Made by a program: the position numbers and the translations under genes. This document shows positions 46,422 to 55,206 of a DNA stretch of 64,000 nt, one piece after another; positions within the stretch are counted from its first letter, which is position 1; each line of letters begins with the position of its first letter. The DNA lies in NCBI RefSeq assembly GCF_001592875.1, contig NZ_LSOF01000005.1, forward strand, positions 497,239 through 561,238, given 5' to 3'. The stretch is from Pseudomonas sp. BMS12 (GTDB taxonomy: Bacteria; Pseudomonadota; Gammaproteobacteria; Pseudomonadales; Pseudomonadaceae). Under the pieces are notes generated by a model, which did no database searches, was not told the origin of the DNA, and was given only the letters and a program-made list of their open reading frames with translations.

Positions 46422-48134
46422 TCAGGGCTGCTTTGCATGGTCCTCCGGAGTTTGCAGGCTTTGCGCCAGCTCTACCAGCTGCACGAACTCGCCGCGCAGG
46501 CCGAACGGGTCCTCGCCCTTGGCCCCTCGCGCCAGCTTGGCACTGTCGGCCAGGCCGAAGTTGCCGGTGTACTTGGCATCCTTTAGCTGCTGAGCGAAAG
46601 CGGCCACGGCGGCGGCGAAGCGCAGATCCTCGCTGGCCTGGGCAATTGGTGTGGCTTCCTCTCGGTTGATCGGACGTTCGATCAGCTTGCTCGCCCCGCC
46701 CTCCGGCGCCTTGTAGCGCAGACGCAACCAGGCGATCTCGCCAGGCTTGCCCTGCTCCTTGGTTTGGGCATAACGCAGCGGCTCCAGCCAGCCCTTGGCG
46801 CCCACCGGAACCACTTCGTACAGGGCGGTGACGGTATGCCCGGCGCCGATCTCGCCGGCGTCAACCTTGTCGTTGCTGAAGTCCTCGCGCTTCAGGGCGC
46901 GGTTCTCGTAGCCGAGCAGACGGTATTCGCTGACCTCGGCCGGATTGAACTCGACCTGGATCTTCACATCCTTGGCCACGGTCGCCAGGGTCGAGCTCAT
47001 CTGCTCCACCAGCACCTTGCGCGCTTCGCGCAGGTTATCGATGTAGGCGTAGTTGCCGTCGCCGGCGTCGGCCAACTGCTCCATCAGTTGCTCGTTGTAG
47101 TTGTCCGTGCCGAAGCCCAGGGTGGTCAGTGATACGCCGGTCTTGCGCTTGTCGGCGGCCAGCTGCTTGAGGGTCTCGAAGTCACTGATGCCGACATTGA
47201 AGTCGCCATCGGTGGCCAGCAGGATGCGATTGATACCGCCCTTGAGCAGGCCCTTCTGCGCCTCCTGATAGGCCAGCTGGATACCGGACTCGCCAGCGGT
47301 CGAACCGCCCGCGCTGAGCTGCTCGATGGCCGCGCGAATCTTTACCTTCTCGCTGCCGGAGGTGGACTCCAGCACCACGCTGGAGGTACCGGCGTAGGTC
47401 ACCAGGGCCACCTGATCCTGCGGGCGCAACTGATCGACCAGCAGCTTGAGGGTGGCCTGCACCATCGGCAGGCCCTCGCGGCGGTTCATGGAGCCGGACA
47501 CGTCGACCAGGAACACCAGATTGGCTGGCGGCAACTCGACGGCATCCATCTCCACGGCCTTGATCGCTACCCGCAGCAGGCGGGTTTCGGGGTTCCACGG
47601 CGTGGTCGCCAGCTCGGTGGCAACGCTGAACGGCACGTCACCCTCGGGTTTGGGATAGGCGTAAGGGAAGTAGTTGACCAGTTCCTCCAGGCGCACCGCG
47701 TCCTTGGGCGGCAGGCTGCCGCCGTTGAGGAAGCGGCGCACGTTGGCGTAGGCGCCGGTATCGACATCAATGCTGAAGGTCGACACCGGTTGCTGGGCCA
47801 CGGCCTGCACCGGATTGCTCTCGATCTGCTGATACTGTTCGCGGTAGACGTCCTGGTAACCGAAGCCGGCGCTGTCGGCCAGCGGCGCAGCCGGAGCAAT
47901 CATCGGCATGCCCTGGGGTCTGGCCCTGTGCGCCTCCATAGCATGCACCGAGCGCTTCGCGGCGTAGGCGGCATCGGTAGCGGCCCGCTCGTGCAGCGCC
48001 TCCTGCTTGACCTCGGGCGCGGCCGGCTCTGCAGCCGCGCCGGGATCTTCCTGGGAGGCACTGCAAGCAGCCAAAGTCAGCGCCAGGGTGGCGCCGAAAC
48101 CGGCAAGCAGAGGTTGGGTGGTGATGTGGTTCAT
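46422..48134 (-). CDS. VWA domain-containing lipoprotein (YfbK-like)
   Basis: The protein is 570 aa. It has a signal peptide with lipobox LAAC (Cys24), a disordered Ala/Glu region, an N-terminal VWA-associated domain (about 95-200, STFSIDVDTGAYANVRRFLNGG-type), a VWA domain with a complete MIDAS (D211, S213, S215 in DVSGS; T and D further on in GGSTAGESG and LATDGDFNVG), and a C-terminal DUF3520 region. It is a metal-dependent adhesion/assembly domain at the envelope; the partner is unknown. It lies upstream of the sigma-factor pair. Confidence 0.88.
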   Translation of the reverse strand: MNHITTQPLLAGFGATLALTLAACSASQEDPGAAAEPAAPEVKQEALHERAATDAAYAAKRSVHAMEAHRARPQGMPMIAPAAPLADSAGFGYQDVYREQYQQIESNPVQAVAQQPVSTFSIDVDTGAYANVRRFLNGGSLPPKDAVRLEELVNYFPYAYPKPEGDVPFSVATELATTPWNPETRLLRVAIKAVEMDAVELPPANLVFLVDVSGSMNRREGLPMVQATLKLLVDQLRPQDQVALVTYAGTSSVVLESTSGSEKVKIRAAIEQLSAGGSTAGESGIQLAYQEAQKGLLKGGINRILLATDGDFNVGISDFETLKQLAADKRKTGVSLTTLGFGTDNYNEQLMEQLADAGDGNYAYIDNLREARKVLVEQMSSTLATVAKDVKIQVEFNPAEVSEYRLLGYENRALKREDFSNDKVDAGEIGAGHTVTALYEVVPVGAKGWLEPLRYAQTKEQGKPGEIAWLRLRYKAPEGGASKLIERPINREEATPIAQASEDLRFAAAVAAFAQQLKDAKYTGNFGLADSAKLARGAKGEDPFGLRGEFVQLVELAQSLQTPEDHAKQP

Positions 48135-48197
48135 GGCGGCGCTCCTCGGACGAAAAAACCATTCGCCTGGGTAGACGGTGCCGCCGCCGGATTCGGG

Positions 48198-49628
48198 TTA
48201 AGGGTTTTCCTGGCAGAGCTGCTTGGCCAGCATGCCGAGGGTCATGATCGCCCGCTCGGACTCACGATTCCACGGCACGCCACAGGTCAGACGCAGGCAG
48301 TTGTTGAACTGCTCGGTGTTGCTGAAGATCAGTCCCGGCGCGATGCTGATGCCCTGCTGCAGCGCACGCACATGCAGCTCCTGGGCACTTACCTTGCCGG
48401 GCAGGCTGACCCACAGGATGAAGCCACCATGCGGCCGCGTCATCTGCGTACCCTCCGGGAAGTGCTGCTGTACGGCCAACTGGTAGGCCGTCATGTTCTT
48501 GCGATATTCCAGGCGGATATGCCGCAGGTGGCGATCATAACCACCGTTCTCCAGGTAGGCGGCCACGCCCATTTGCGTCACGCTGCAGGCCGAGTGAGTG
48601 CTGAAGGTCTGCAGACGCTCCACCTCCTCCTGGTAGCGCCCGGCGATGATCCAGCCAATGCGCACACCCGGCGACAGGGTCTTGGAAAAACTCGAGCAGT
48701 AGATCACCTGATCCTCGCGGTCGTGAGCCTTGAGCGCCTTGCTACGGCCCGGCTCGAACAGCAGCTCGCCATAGATATCGTCCTCGATCACGCGGATATC
48801 GTGGTCGGCGGTCAGGCGCAGCAACTGCTTCTGCCGCTCCTCGGGAATGCTGCCACCCAGCGGGTTGGACAGGCGCGCGGTCAGCACCAGAGCCTTGATC
48901 GGCCACTGGTTGGCGGCCAACTGCAAGGCCTCCAGACTCAGCCCGGTGGTGGGGTCGCTAGGAATCTCGATGACTTTCAGCCCCAGCACCTCGGCCAGCT
49001 GCAGCAGGCCGTAATAGGTTGGCGACTCGGCGGCGATCAGGTCACCCGGCTTGGTCACCACCCGCAGCGCCATGTGAATGGCGTCCACGCAGCCGTGAGT
49101 GATCACCACTTCGGAGGGGTCCACCACCACACCGGCATCACGCATGCGGATCGCCACCTGGCGGCGCAGCGGCTCGTAGCCCGGGCTGAACATGTAGCTG
49201 AAGGCGCGTGGGCTCTGGAAGCGGGTAACCTTGGCCAACTGCTGATGCAGCGAGCGCACCGGCAGGTAATCGACATGCGGCACGGCGGCGCCGAGGGGAA
49301 ATACCCCTTCCTGGCGTGATTCGGTGAGTACCTGACTGATGATGCTGCTGCGGGTGACCAGCGCCGGACGCTCGACCCGGGCGATATCAGGGGTCGGCGC
49401 AGTGAGCCCGGCGGTCTGATGCACGTAGAAGCCGGACTGCGGCCGGGCGCGGATCAGGCCCATGTCCTCCAGGTTGGCGTAGGCCTGCAGCACGGTGGCA
49501 TGGCTGACGCTGAGCTGCGAACTCATCTTGCGCACCGAGGGCACCCGCTCGCCCGGCTGGTAGACACCACGACGAATATCCTCGGCCAGTTGCTGGGCGA
49601 TACGCTGATAAAGCAACAAACTGGTCAT
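48198..49628 (-). CDS. MocR/PdxR-type GntR family regulator with aminotransferase domain
   Basis: The protein is 476 aa. A GntR winged helix (about 1-75, IAQQLAEDIRRGVYQPGERV, SVSHATVLQAYANLED) is joined to a fold-type I aminotransferase-like domain (about 110-470) with the PLP lysine in CSSFSKTLSPGVRIGWI. Such proteins sense PLP-linked ligands and control PLP-enzyme or pyridoxine genes. Upstream lies an array of ACAGT repeats that should be its own operator. The same motif occurs before the PLP decarboxylase gene at 19.9 kb. Confidence 0.9.
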   Translation of the reverse strand: MTSLLLYQRIAQQLAEDIRRGVYQPGERVPSVRKMSSQLSVSHATVLQAYANLEDMGLIRARPQSGFYVHQTAGLTAPTPDIARVERPALVTRSSIISQVLTESRQEGVFPLGAAVPHVDYLPVRSLHQQLAKVTRFQSPRAFSYMFSPGYEPLRRQVAIRMRDAGVVVDPSEVVITHGCVDAIHMALRVVTKPGDLIAAESPTYYGLLQLAEVLGLKVIEIPSDPTTGLSLEALQLAANQWPIKALVLTARLSNPLGGSIPEERQKQLLRLTADHDIRVIEDDIYGELLFEPGRSKALKAHDREDQVIYCSSFSKTLSPGVRIGWIIAGRYQEEVERLQTFSTHSACSVTQMGVAAYLENGGYDRHLRHIRLEYRKNMTAYQLAVQQHFPEGTQMTRPHGGFILWVSLPGKVSAQELHVRALQQGISIAPGLIFSNTEQFNNCLRLTCGVPWNRESERAIMTLGMLAKQLCQENP

Positions 49629-49655
49629 TTCGAGGTTTCCTCCGCAACTGGACCG

Positions 49656-49727
49656 TTACAGTAGCCAAATACAGTTCACGCTTGGCGATACAGTCAGGTT
49701 ATTTGCCGGCAGTACAGTTTTGACTGT
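49656..49727 (-). promoter_or_regulatory. ACTGTA repeat array upstream of the MocR gene
   Basis: In minus-strand terms ACTGTA cores occur at four places (TACAGT on the plus strand at 49657-49662, 49670-49675, 49689-49694 and 49713-49718), with an opposite-strand ACTGT at 49723-49727. Several carry pyrimidines after the core, as in the array at 19.7 kb. Confidence 0.55.
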
Positions 49728-49775
49728 TTTAGCTTAGTCCCTCTTCTGATCACCTTGCAGTCAACCTTGGTCGAA

Positions 49776-49806
49776 CAAAAAACCCCGGGCCTGGGCACCG
49801 GGGTTT
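49776..49806 (-). terminator. Terminator of the solute-binding/OmpA operon
   Basis: AAACCCCGG and CCGGGGTTT form a 9-bp perfect stem, followed on the minus strand by seven T residues, 19 bp after the OmpA-like gene. Confidence 0.87.
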
Positions 49807-49824
49807 CTGTCTTGCAGCAAGGCC

Positions 49825-50634
49825 TCAGCGATCTGCGCTGAGATGCCCTTGCTCGTCGGAAATCAGGATTTCCACACGGCGGTTCTGCGCCCGGCCCTTG
49901 GCCGAGGCATTCTCGGCCAGCGGGTGTGCTTCGCCGTAGCCCTTCACGTCCAGACGTTTGCCATCGATACCGAGATCTTTGAGTACGTCAGCCACGGCCT
50001 GGGCGCGGGCACGAGACAGTTCGAGGTTTTCCGTGGCATCACCGCGGTTGTCGGTATAACCCTCGATACGCACAGTGCGACGCGGGTTGATTTGCAGAAA
50101 CTGCACCAGCTTGAGGATGGTTCGGCTGGCAGAGGCCTTGAGCTCGCTGCGGCCGGCATCGAACAGCACATCCCCGAGGGTCATCACCAGGCCACGGTCG
50201 GTTTCGCTGGCGGCCAGACTGACCATCTGCTCTTCCATCCACTGGCCCTGCTGCTGGGCGCCGAGCAACTTGGCCTCGCGCAGTGCCAGCTGCAGGCGCT
50301 CGCGCTGCAGATCGAGCCTGGCCAGACGCTCCTGATTGAGATTGAGCTCGCTGTGCTGACGGGCAATCTGGCTATAGCGCTGACTGAGGTAGGCGTAGTG
50401 AATCACATCATCTTCGCTGCCCCAGTAGCTGGACAGCCGTTCGGCGCGGGCCAGCGATTCGCCGGCGCGAATCACGTCCTTGGGTGCGCTGCGCAATACA
50501 TCCGTATCTTCCTTGACCTGCTGGAAGCTGGCTGTAGCCTCATCAAGCGCCAGCCGCCCCTGTTGGCTGGCGCAGCCGGTGAGCAGAACACAGAACAGCA
50601 GCAGAGCATGGCTCGGGGTCATCCTCATGCTCAC
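49825..50634 (-). CDS. OmpA family lipoprotein with DUF4398-like N-terminal region
   Basis: The protein is 269 aa from a GTG at 50634 (GTGA overlap with the upstream gene); ATGs at 50628 and 50622 are alternatives. The lipobox is LLTGC. Helical, coiled-coil-like residues 25-140 resemble the neighbouring DUF4398 protein. An OmpA-type peptidoglycan-binding domain (about 150-262) has DVLFDAGRSELK and GYTDNRGDATENLELSRARA with the conserved Asp and Arg. It should tether outer membrane to peptidoglycan. Confidence 0.88.
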   Translation of the reverse strand: MSMRMTPSHALLLFCVLLTGCASQQGRLALDEATASFQQVKEDTDVLRSAPKDVIRAGESLARAERLSSYWGSEDDVIHYAYLSQRYSQIARQHSELNLNQERLARLDLQRERLQLALREAKLLGAQQQGQWMEEQMVSLAASETDRGLVMTLGDVLFDAGRSELKASASRTILKLVQFLQINPRRTVRIEGYTDNRGDATENLELSRARAQAVADVLKDLGIDGKRLDVKGYGEAHPLAENASAKGRAQNRRVEILISDEQGHLSADR

Positions 50635-50984
50635 GGCAACTCCCCCAACTGCGTGCGCAGACGCGTGATCTGGGTATTCAGCTCGTCCAGCTGACGCTGG
50701 CTCTTCTGGTTGAGCAGCATGGCCTCGGCCAGGCGCGCATCCAGCTCGGCCTGCTCGGCGAATACACGGGCACGCTTGTAATCGGCCTCACCCATGTTCT
50801 TCTCGGCGCGGGCCAGTTTCTTCTCGGCCAACTGCATTTCTTGCAGCTGTGGGCCGGCGCCGACCGCACGGGCCTGCTCGACCGCCTGTTGGGTCAGACG
50901 CATCTGTTCCTGCGGAGCAGGGTCATTGGCGCAGCCGGCCAAAGCCAGCAGCGCCAGGGCAAGGATGTGGAGTCGGTGATTCAC
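50631..50984 (-). CDS. DUF4398 domain lipoprotein
   Basis: The protein is 117 aa from a GTG at 50984, whose GTGA overlaps the stop of the upstream gene. The lipobox is LALAGC; the rest is a helical, charged DUF4398 domain (LTQQAVEQARAVGAGPQ, LAEKKLARAEKNMGEADYKR). Function is unknown; these proteins are regularly encoded beside OmpA-like lipoproteins, as here. It is the middle gene of a three-gene operon. Confidence 0.85.
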   Translation of the reverse strand: MNHRLHILALALLALAGCANDPAPQEQMRLTQQAVEQARAVGAGPQLQEMQLAEKKLARAEKNMGEADYKRARVFAEQAELDARLAEAMLLNQKSQRQLDELNTQITRLRTQLGELP

Positions 50985-51820
50985 TGCGGATCGTCCTGCT
51001 TTTGCGGGGGTACGGCGGTTTGCAACTGCTGGGCTTTCCAGCGCTCCAGGTTGCGCTGCAGGAGGGTTTCCGGCAGGCCTGCGGAGGTCAATTCTGTCAT
51101 TTTTTTCGCCAGCTGTCCGCGCAGCCAGGCGTCGTTGCAGGCCGAGTTGTGCGACAGGGTCAGGAACAGGCCCTCACTGGAAATCGGCGGTTCCAGAGTC
51201 TCCAGGCTGTCCAGCATGCCCAGCGTATCGGCCAGGGCCATGCCGGGGTAGCGCTCATAGAGCACATAGTCGGTACGCCCCAATAGCAGCTTCTGGAACG
51301 CCTGGGTCAGGCTCGGCACCTCTTCAAGGTTGAGGTTGGCCTTGGCATAGCTGTCGAACTGCTGGCCGAAGCTGTTGTTGACCAGCGTACCGCCGGTGCG
51401 TTCGCGCAAGTCTTCCCAGCCGCTGTAGGGGAAGACCTTGTCCTTGTTCACCCAGACCACGCTGGGCGTATTGAAGAAGGCCGGATGCACGTAATCCATG
51501 GTTTCCAGGCGCGGCAGCGTGAGGAAGGCACCCGCCAGCAAATCGACGCGGCCGGTACGCACTTCGTCCTGAGCCCTGGACCAGGGGCCGGTGTGAATGA
51601 TTTCTACCTTCACCCCCAACTGCTCGCCGATCAGGGTCAGCAGATCGGCGTTGGCCCCGATCAGATGCTGGGGGCTCTGCGGGTCCCGCCACAGATAAGG
51701 CGGGTACTCCGGATTGCCGGTAGCCACCAGACGCTCACATTTGCCGACTGCTCCGGCCAGGCCGGAGACAGAAAGGAAGGTCAGTAGGGAAATGACTTTC
51801 AGCGACACAAGCTCACGCAT
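50981..51820 (-). CDS. Periplasmic substrate-binding protein, family 3
   Basis: The protein is 279 aa with a signal peptide (VISLLTFLSVSGLAGAVG) and the family 3 binding fold: ATGNPEYPPYLWRDPQ, IGANADLLTLIGEQLGVKVE, RTGRVDLLAGAFLTLPR, TDYVLYERYPGM. No transporter components are adjacent. It is translationally coupled (4-nt overlap) to the DUF4398 and OmpA lipoprotein genes, so it may act as an envelope sensor rather than in uptake. Confidence 0.83.
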   Translation of the reverse strand: MRELVSLKVISLLTFLSVSGLAGAVGKCERLVATGNPEYPPYLWRDPQSPQHLIGANADLLTLIGEQLGVKVEIIHTGPWSRAQDEVRTGRVDLLAGAFLTLPRLETMDYVHPAFFNTPSVVWVNKDKVFPYSGWEDLRERTGGTLVNNSFGQQFDSYAKANLNLEEVPSLTQAFQKLLLGRTDYVLYERYPGMALADTLGMLDSLETLEPPISSEGLFLTLSHNSACNDAWLRGQLAKKMTELTSAGLPETLLQRNLERWKAQQLQTAVPPQKQDDPQ

Positions 51821-51928
51821 CTAGAGTACCGGTTGCTGGTTCATGTAACGAGTCGCACCCACCGACTCAAACCTGTTCATGCTAGCGTAACAGGCGGGCT
51901 CAAGAATTATTAGCGATAAGGATTCGCC

Positions 51929-52855
51929 ATGAAAAAACTGCTACTTGGACTGATTCTGCTACTGGCCGCAACGGCGGGCACACTGTACCTCTCTCCGCCC
52001 TTGCTGATCGGCAGCATGCGCTTCGTAGAACGCCAACTGGCAGGGCTTTCGCCACGAGAAGTCCAGGTCGACGGACTGACCATACACTACTATGAGGGCG
52101 GTCCCGCAACAGGCGAAACCCTGTTGATGATCCACGGATTCGGCGCCAACCGCGATAACTGGCTGCGTTTCGCTCGCCCCTTCACCTCCCGTTACCATGT
52201 GATCGCCCTCGACCTGCCCGGCTTTGGCGAAAGCAGCAAGCCGGATGCCCTGTACGACGTGGCGACCCAGTCCGAACGCCTGCATGCTTTCGTAAAGGCC
52301 TTGAAGGTCGACAAACTGCACCTGATCGGCAACTCGATGGGCGGTCATATCGCCGCACTGTATGCGGCGCGCTACCCCGAACAGGTACTGAGCGTCGCTC
52401 TGTTCGACAACGCCGGCGTCACCTCGCCACACAAGAGTGAGATGTTCGCGATGATCGAACGCGGCGAACCCAACCCGCTTGTCGTACGCCAGGCCGAAGA
52501 CTTCGGCAAATTGATGGAGTTCGTCTTCGTCACCCCGCCGCCGCTGCCCGACGCCCTCAAACAGCACTTCGCCGAACAGTCCATGGCCAACCAGGCCCAC
52601 TACGATGCGATCTTCACCCAGCTGCGCGAACGCTATGTGCCACTGGAACCCGAACTGCCGAAAATCCAGGCGCCGACACTGCTGCTGTGGGGCGACCAGG
52701 ATCGCGTGCTGGACGTCTCCAGCATCGACGTAATGAAGCCGCTGCTGCGCAAACCCAGCGTGGTGATCATGAAGGACTGCGGGCATGCCCCCATGCTCGA
52801 ACGCCCGGAAGAAGCCGCCCAGCACTATCAGGACTTCCTCGACGGCAAGCTGTAG
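51929..52855 (+). CDS. Alpha/beta hydrolase, membrane-anchored lipase-like
   Basis: The protein is 308 aa. An N-terminal hydrophobic segment (MKKLLLGLILLLAATAGTLYL) acts as signal or anchor. The oxyanion motif is MIHGFGANRDNW, the nucleophile elbow GNSMGGHIA, the acid in LLWGDQDRVLD, and the catalytic His in CGHAPMLERPEE. It belongs to the lipase group encoded next to etfA in Pseudomonas. Its terminator now doubles as the left attachment site of the integrated element. Confidence 0.87.
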   Translation: MKKLLLGLILLLAATAGTLYLSPPLLIGSMRFVERQLAGLSPREVQVDGLTIHYYEGGPATGETLLMIHGFGANRDNWLRFARPFTSRYHVIALDLPGFGESSKPDALYDVATQSERLHAFVKALKVDKLHLIGNSMGGHIAALYAARYPEQVLSVALFDNAGVTSPHKSEMFAMIERGEPNPLVVRQAEDFGKLMEFVFVTPPPLPDALKQHFAEQSMANQAHYDAIFTQLRERYVPLEPELPKIQAPTLLLWGDQDRVLDVSSIDVMKPLLRKPSVVIMKDCGHAPMLERPEEAAQHYQDFLDGKL

Positions 52856-52863
52856 CCATTGCC

Positions 52864-52897
52864 CAAACAAAAAACCCGCTCGATGAGCGGGTTTTTT
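52864..52897. other. Left attachment site (attL) in a terminator
   Basis: This is a 34-bp sequence identical to 63567-63600. It consists of A-run, CCCGCTCGATGAGCGGG stem-loop and T-run, i.e. a full intrinsic terminator. It follows the lipase gene by 8 bp and marks the left junction of the element. Confidence 0.9.
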
Positions 52898-53007
52898 ATT
52901 GTCTGCTAAAAATCAGCAATCTCCGCCACAACCTAGATTTTACGGGGTATAGAGCCTAATATCTCTCCATTAGCTTCCGCTAATAATCGCCTCAATCCAC
53001 CGTCATA

Positions 53008-53031
53008 GTGTGGGTTAAGGTGTGGGTAGAT
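53008..53031 (+). repeat. Left arm-type repeat pair of the integrase
   Basis: GTGTGGG occurs at 53008-53014 and again at 53020-53026 (12-bp spacing), ending GTGTGGGTAGAT. The same paired arrangement is found at 63502-63525 near attR, in the same orientation. These are probable arm-binding sites of the integrase. Confidence 0.6.
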
Positions 53032-53042
53032 TTGGAGGGCAC

Positions 53043-54290
53043 ATGGGGAAACTCACCAGCAAGACCGTCGAAGCCCTTGCCCGGGCAGGCGTTACAGGCA
53101 AAACGAATGACGGAGATGGCCTTTACCTGCAGGTAAGCAAAGCCGGCGCATCGAGCTGGATATTTCGCTACAAGCTTGATCGCAAGAGTCGGGAGATGGG
53201 GCTAGGACCGTATCCAGCCGTGACGCTTGCCGAGGCCCGTCAGTTGGCAGCAGACCAACGCAAAGTGCTCGCCACAGGCTCTGACCCTCTCGCCGCCCGT
53301 GATGCCGCCCGTGAATCGAAGCGAGAGGCCGAGCGCCAAGCACAAGCACGCCGCATTACATTCGAGACGCTTGCGACAGAACACCACCAGGCCCACGGCG
53401 CTGCCTGGTCGGATCGATGGAGTAAAGGCTGGATCCGCAAGATGGAGCTGTATGCCTTCCCCGTGATCGGCAAGATGTCGGCCGCAGATATTCAGACGGA
53501 ACACGTCCTCGGGGCATTACGCCCGGTGTGGAACACCAAGCCGCGGACGGCTGATGAAGTACGCGCGCAGATTGAGGCAGTCCTAGATGCCGCCAAGGCG
53601 CGTGGCCTGCGAAATGGAGACAACCCAGCGCGCTGGCGCGGCCACTTGGAGAACCTTCTTAGTAAGGCTGATAAGAAGCGAGCCAGGCAGTACCAGCATC
53701 ACCCAGCGATGCACTGGAGGGACGTGCCGGCGCTCATGGAACGTCTATCGATGCTGGAGGATCAGGACATTTACGCCTTGCGCCTCCTGATACTGACAGG
53801 CGCACGATCGCACATGGTAATTGGCGCCTCATGGGATGAGTTCGATATGGAAGCCGGCACTTGGTCGCTGTCTGCTGAGCGCATGAAAATGCGCAAATCG
53901 TTCATCGTTCCGCTGCCCGCCCAGGTACTCGAGTTGCTGGAAGCCATCCCGCGCATACAGGGCAGCCCGTATCTCTTCCCTGGCCGCAGCAAGGCCGGGC
54001 ACATGTACGAGAAAGCATTCTTTCACACGCTGCGCCGCCTGGATCTGGGAGGCATTACAGCCCATGGCTTTCGCTCGACCTTCCGGGACTGGTGCAATGA
54101 ATGCGCGCACTTCCCTCGCCAGATCTGCGAACTGGCGTTGGCGCACGATGAGAGAGGTCAGACAGAAGCTGCCTATTCCCGCTCTGATTTTCTGGAGAAG
54201 CGCCGCGCCCTAATGACTGACTGGGCTACGTACTGCACCAACGCCCCGACCGAGAATGTTGTGCCCATACATTCGAAGAACCGCGCCTGA
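53043..54290 (+). CDS. int: Tyrosine integrase, P4-like with DUF4102 N-terminal domain
   Basis: The protein is 415 aa from the ATG at 53043, with GGAGGG upstream; a GTG seven codons earlier lies inside the arm repeat. The DUF4102 arm-binding domain is about 1-95, the core-binding domain about 105-205 and the catalytic domain about 220-390, with R255 (TGARSHM), H341 and R344 (HGFRSTFRDW), H368 (LAHDE) and Y378 (AAYSRSDF). All five key residues are present, so it should be active. It lies just inside attL and reads into the element. Confidence 0.94.
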   Translation: MGKLTSKTVEALARAGVTGKTNDGDGLYLQVSKAGASSWIFRYKLDRKSREMGLGPYPAVTLAEARQLAADQRKVLATGSDPLAARDAARESKREAERQAQARRITFETLATEHHQAHGAAWSDRWSKGWIRKMELYAFPVIGKMSAADIQTEHVLGALRPVWNTKPRTADEVRAQIEAVLDAAKARGLRNGDNPARWRGHLENLLSKADKKRARQYQHHPAMHWRDVPALMERLSMLEDQDIYALRLLILTGARSHMVIGASWDEFDMEAGTWSLSAERMKMRKSFIVPLPAQVLELLEAIPRIQGSPYLFPGRSKAGHMYEKAFFHTLRRLDLGGITAHGFRSTFRDWCNECAHFPRQICELALAHDERGQTEAAYSRSDFLEKRRALMTDWATYCTNAPTENVVPIHSKNRA

Positions 54291-54370
54291 CGGATTCAGG
54301 CAAACGGGCCTGCAGGTATTAGTGGTACCGGCAGGCCCTGACCACAATCAGACCGCAGGAGGTCTAAATC

Positions 54371-54658
54371 ATGGCTAAGCAAATTGTAATCGAGCCCCGC
54401 TTCGAGCAGTCCGCAACCTTCATGACGTTCTACGCCATTCAACGTAGCGACGCCATGCGCGGGCCGTTTGGCTTCCTTGGTCCTTTTCCTGGGAAGGATG
54501 AAGCTCAGTCGGTATGCGACTTCTTCAACGCCAACAGCAGCAAGCACACGTTTGCCGTTGCCCAGTGCGGGTTGGCCGACGACATGACCAGCCAGGAAGA
54601 ATTGGCTGACGAGTACGCGAAAGCGATGGCAAAGCTGACTGCTTGGAAGCAGCACTAA
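54371..54658 (+). CDS. Hypothetical element protein (95 aa)
   Basis: This is a soluble protein starting MAKQIVIEPRFEQSATFMTF, with AGGAGG upstream. It has GPFPGKDEAQSVCDFFNANS and an acidic helical end. No domain was recognised. A GGGCCTGC/GCAGGCCC inverted repeat (54306-54338) lies between it and the integrase and may end integrase transcription. Its place suggests an early accessory or regulatory role; this is a guess from position only. Confidence 0.65.
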   Translation: MAKQIVIEPRFEQSATFMTFYAIQRSDAMRGPFGFLGPFPGKDEAQSVCDFFNANSSKHTFAVAQCGLADDMTSQEELADEYAKAMAKLTAWKQH

Positions 54659-54668
54659 GATGCAGACC

Positions 54669-54690
54669 CCGGCCTCGTCGACGAGGCCGG
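54669..54690. repeat. 22-bp perfect palindrome
   Basis: The sequence is symmetric around GTCGAC, with flanks CCGGCCTC and GAGGCCGG and no loop. It lies between two small element genes and could be an operator or a terminator without T-run. Confidence 0.6.
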
Positions 54691-54715
54691 CCCTCGCATT
54701 ACAGAGGTAGCGTTG

Positions 54716-55126
54716 ATGAGCAGGAAGAAGGCCCAGGCCGCCTCATTGAAGTTCAAATTCGAGCATGACGACGCACTGACTCCGGCGATAAACATAGCGT
54801 TTCAGGAAATTGTCCAGTGGGCACAGCTTTACCGCACGGGCGACGCCATTAGCCGGGAGAATTGCCGCAAGAGGCTCATGGAAGTCTCCGAAGCGTGGCT
54901 AGCCTGGAAATTTGAGGAGGCGCAGAACACCCACAACGGTTTCGCCGGTGCCGAGCAACGTCGCGAGGAGCGAAAGCCAGAATGGGATAGATGGCAGATG
55001 CTCGCTGACGCTCAGTGGGCTGCAAACCCTCGCTTGAGCATACGCGACGTTGCTGGACGGATTGCTGGGCCAGGAGAGAAGGCAGAGACCATTCGGAGGC
55101 ACATCAGCAAGCCATCAAATAATTAG
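54716..55126 (+). CDS. Hypothetical element protein (136 aa)
   Basis: It starts at the ATG at 54716 (a TTG one codon earlier is possible), with GAGGTAG upstream. It is charged and helical. The C-terminal segment AANPRLSIRDVAGRIAGP resembles a DNA-binding or terminase-small-like HTH, followed by EKAETIRRHISKPS. The N-terminal part has no recognised domain. The HTH suggests DNA binding, at low certainty. Confidence 0.62.
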   Translation: MSRKKAQAASLKFKFEHDDALTPAINIAFQEIVQWAQLYRTGDAISRENCRKRLMEVSEAWLAWKFEEAQNTHNGFAGAEQRREERKPEWDRWQMLADAQWAANPRLSIRDVAGRIAGPGEKAETIRRHISKPSNN

Positions 55127-55171
55127 TGGGTAAGCAGCGCCCGCATACCCAAAACGCCGTGCGTAATTTCC

Positions 55172-55206
55172 ATAACCGTCCACTAAGCACCGAGGAAGAC
55201 GGTTAT
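55172..55206 (+). promoter_or_regulatory. Inverted repeat enclosing the alpA ribosome site
   Basis: ATAACCGTC (55172-55180) and GACGGTTAT (55198-55206) are perfect 9-bp inverted repeats. The GAGGA ribosome site lies in the 17-nt loop and the first two bases of the alpA start codon are in the stem. It could be an AlpA operator or an RNA hairpin limiting alpA translation. Confidence 0.5.

Noticed and set aside
52864..52897. tRNA or tmRNA gene as attachment site
   Set aside because: The repeated 34 bp is an intrinsic terminator and the flanking sequence has no tRNA-like arms.
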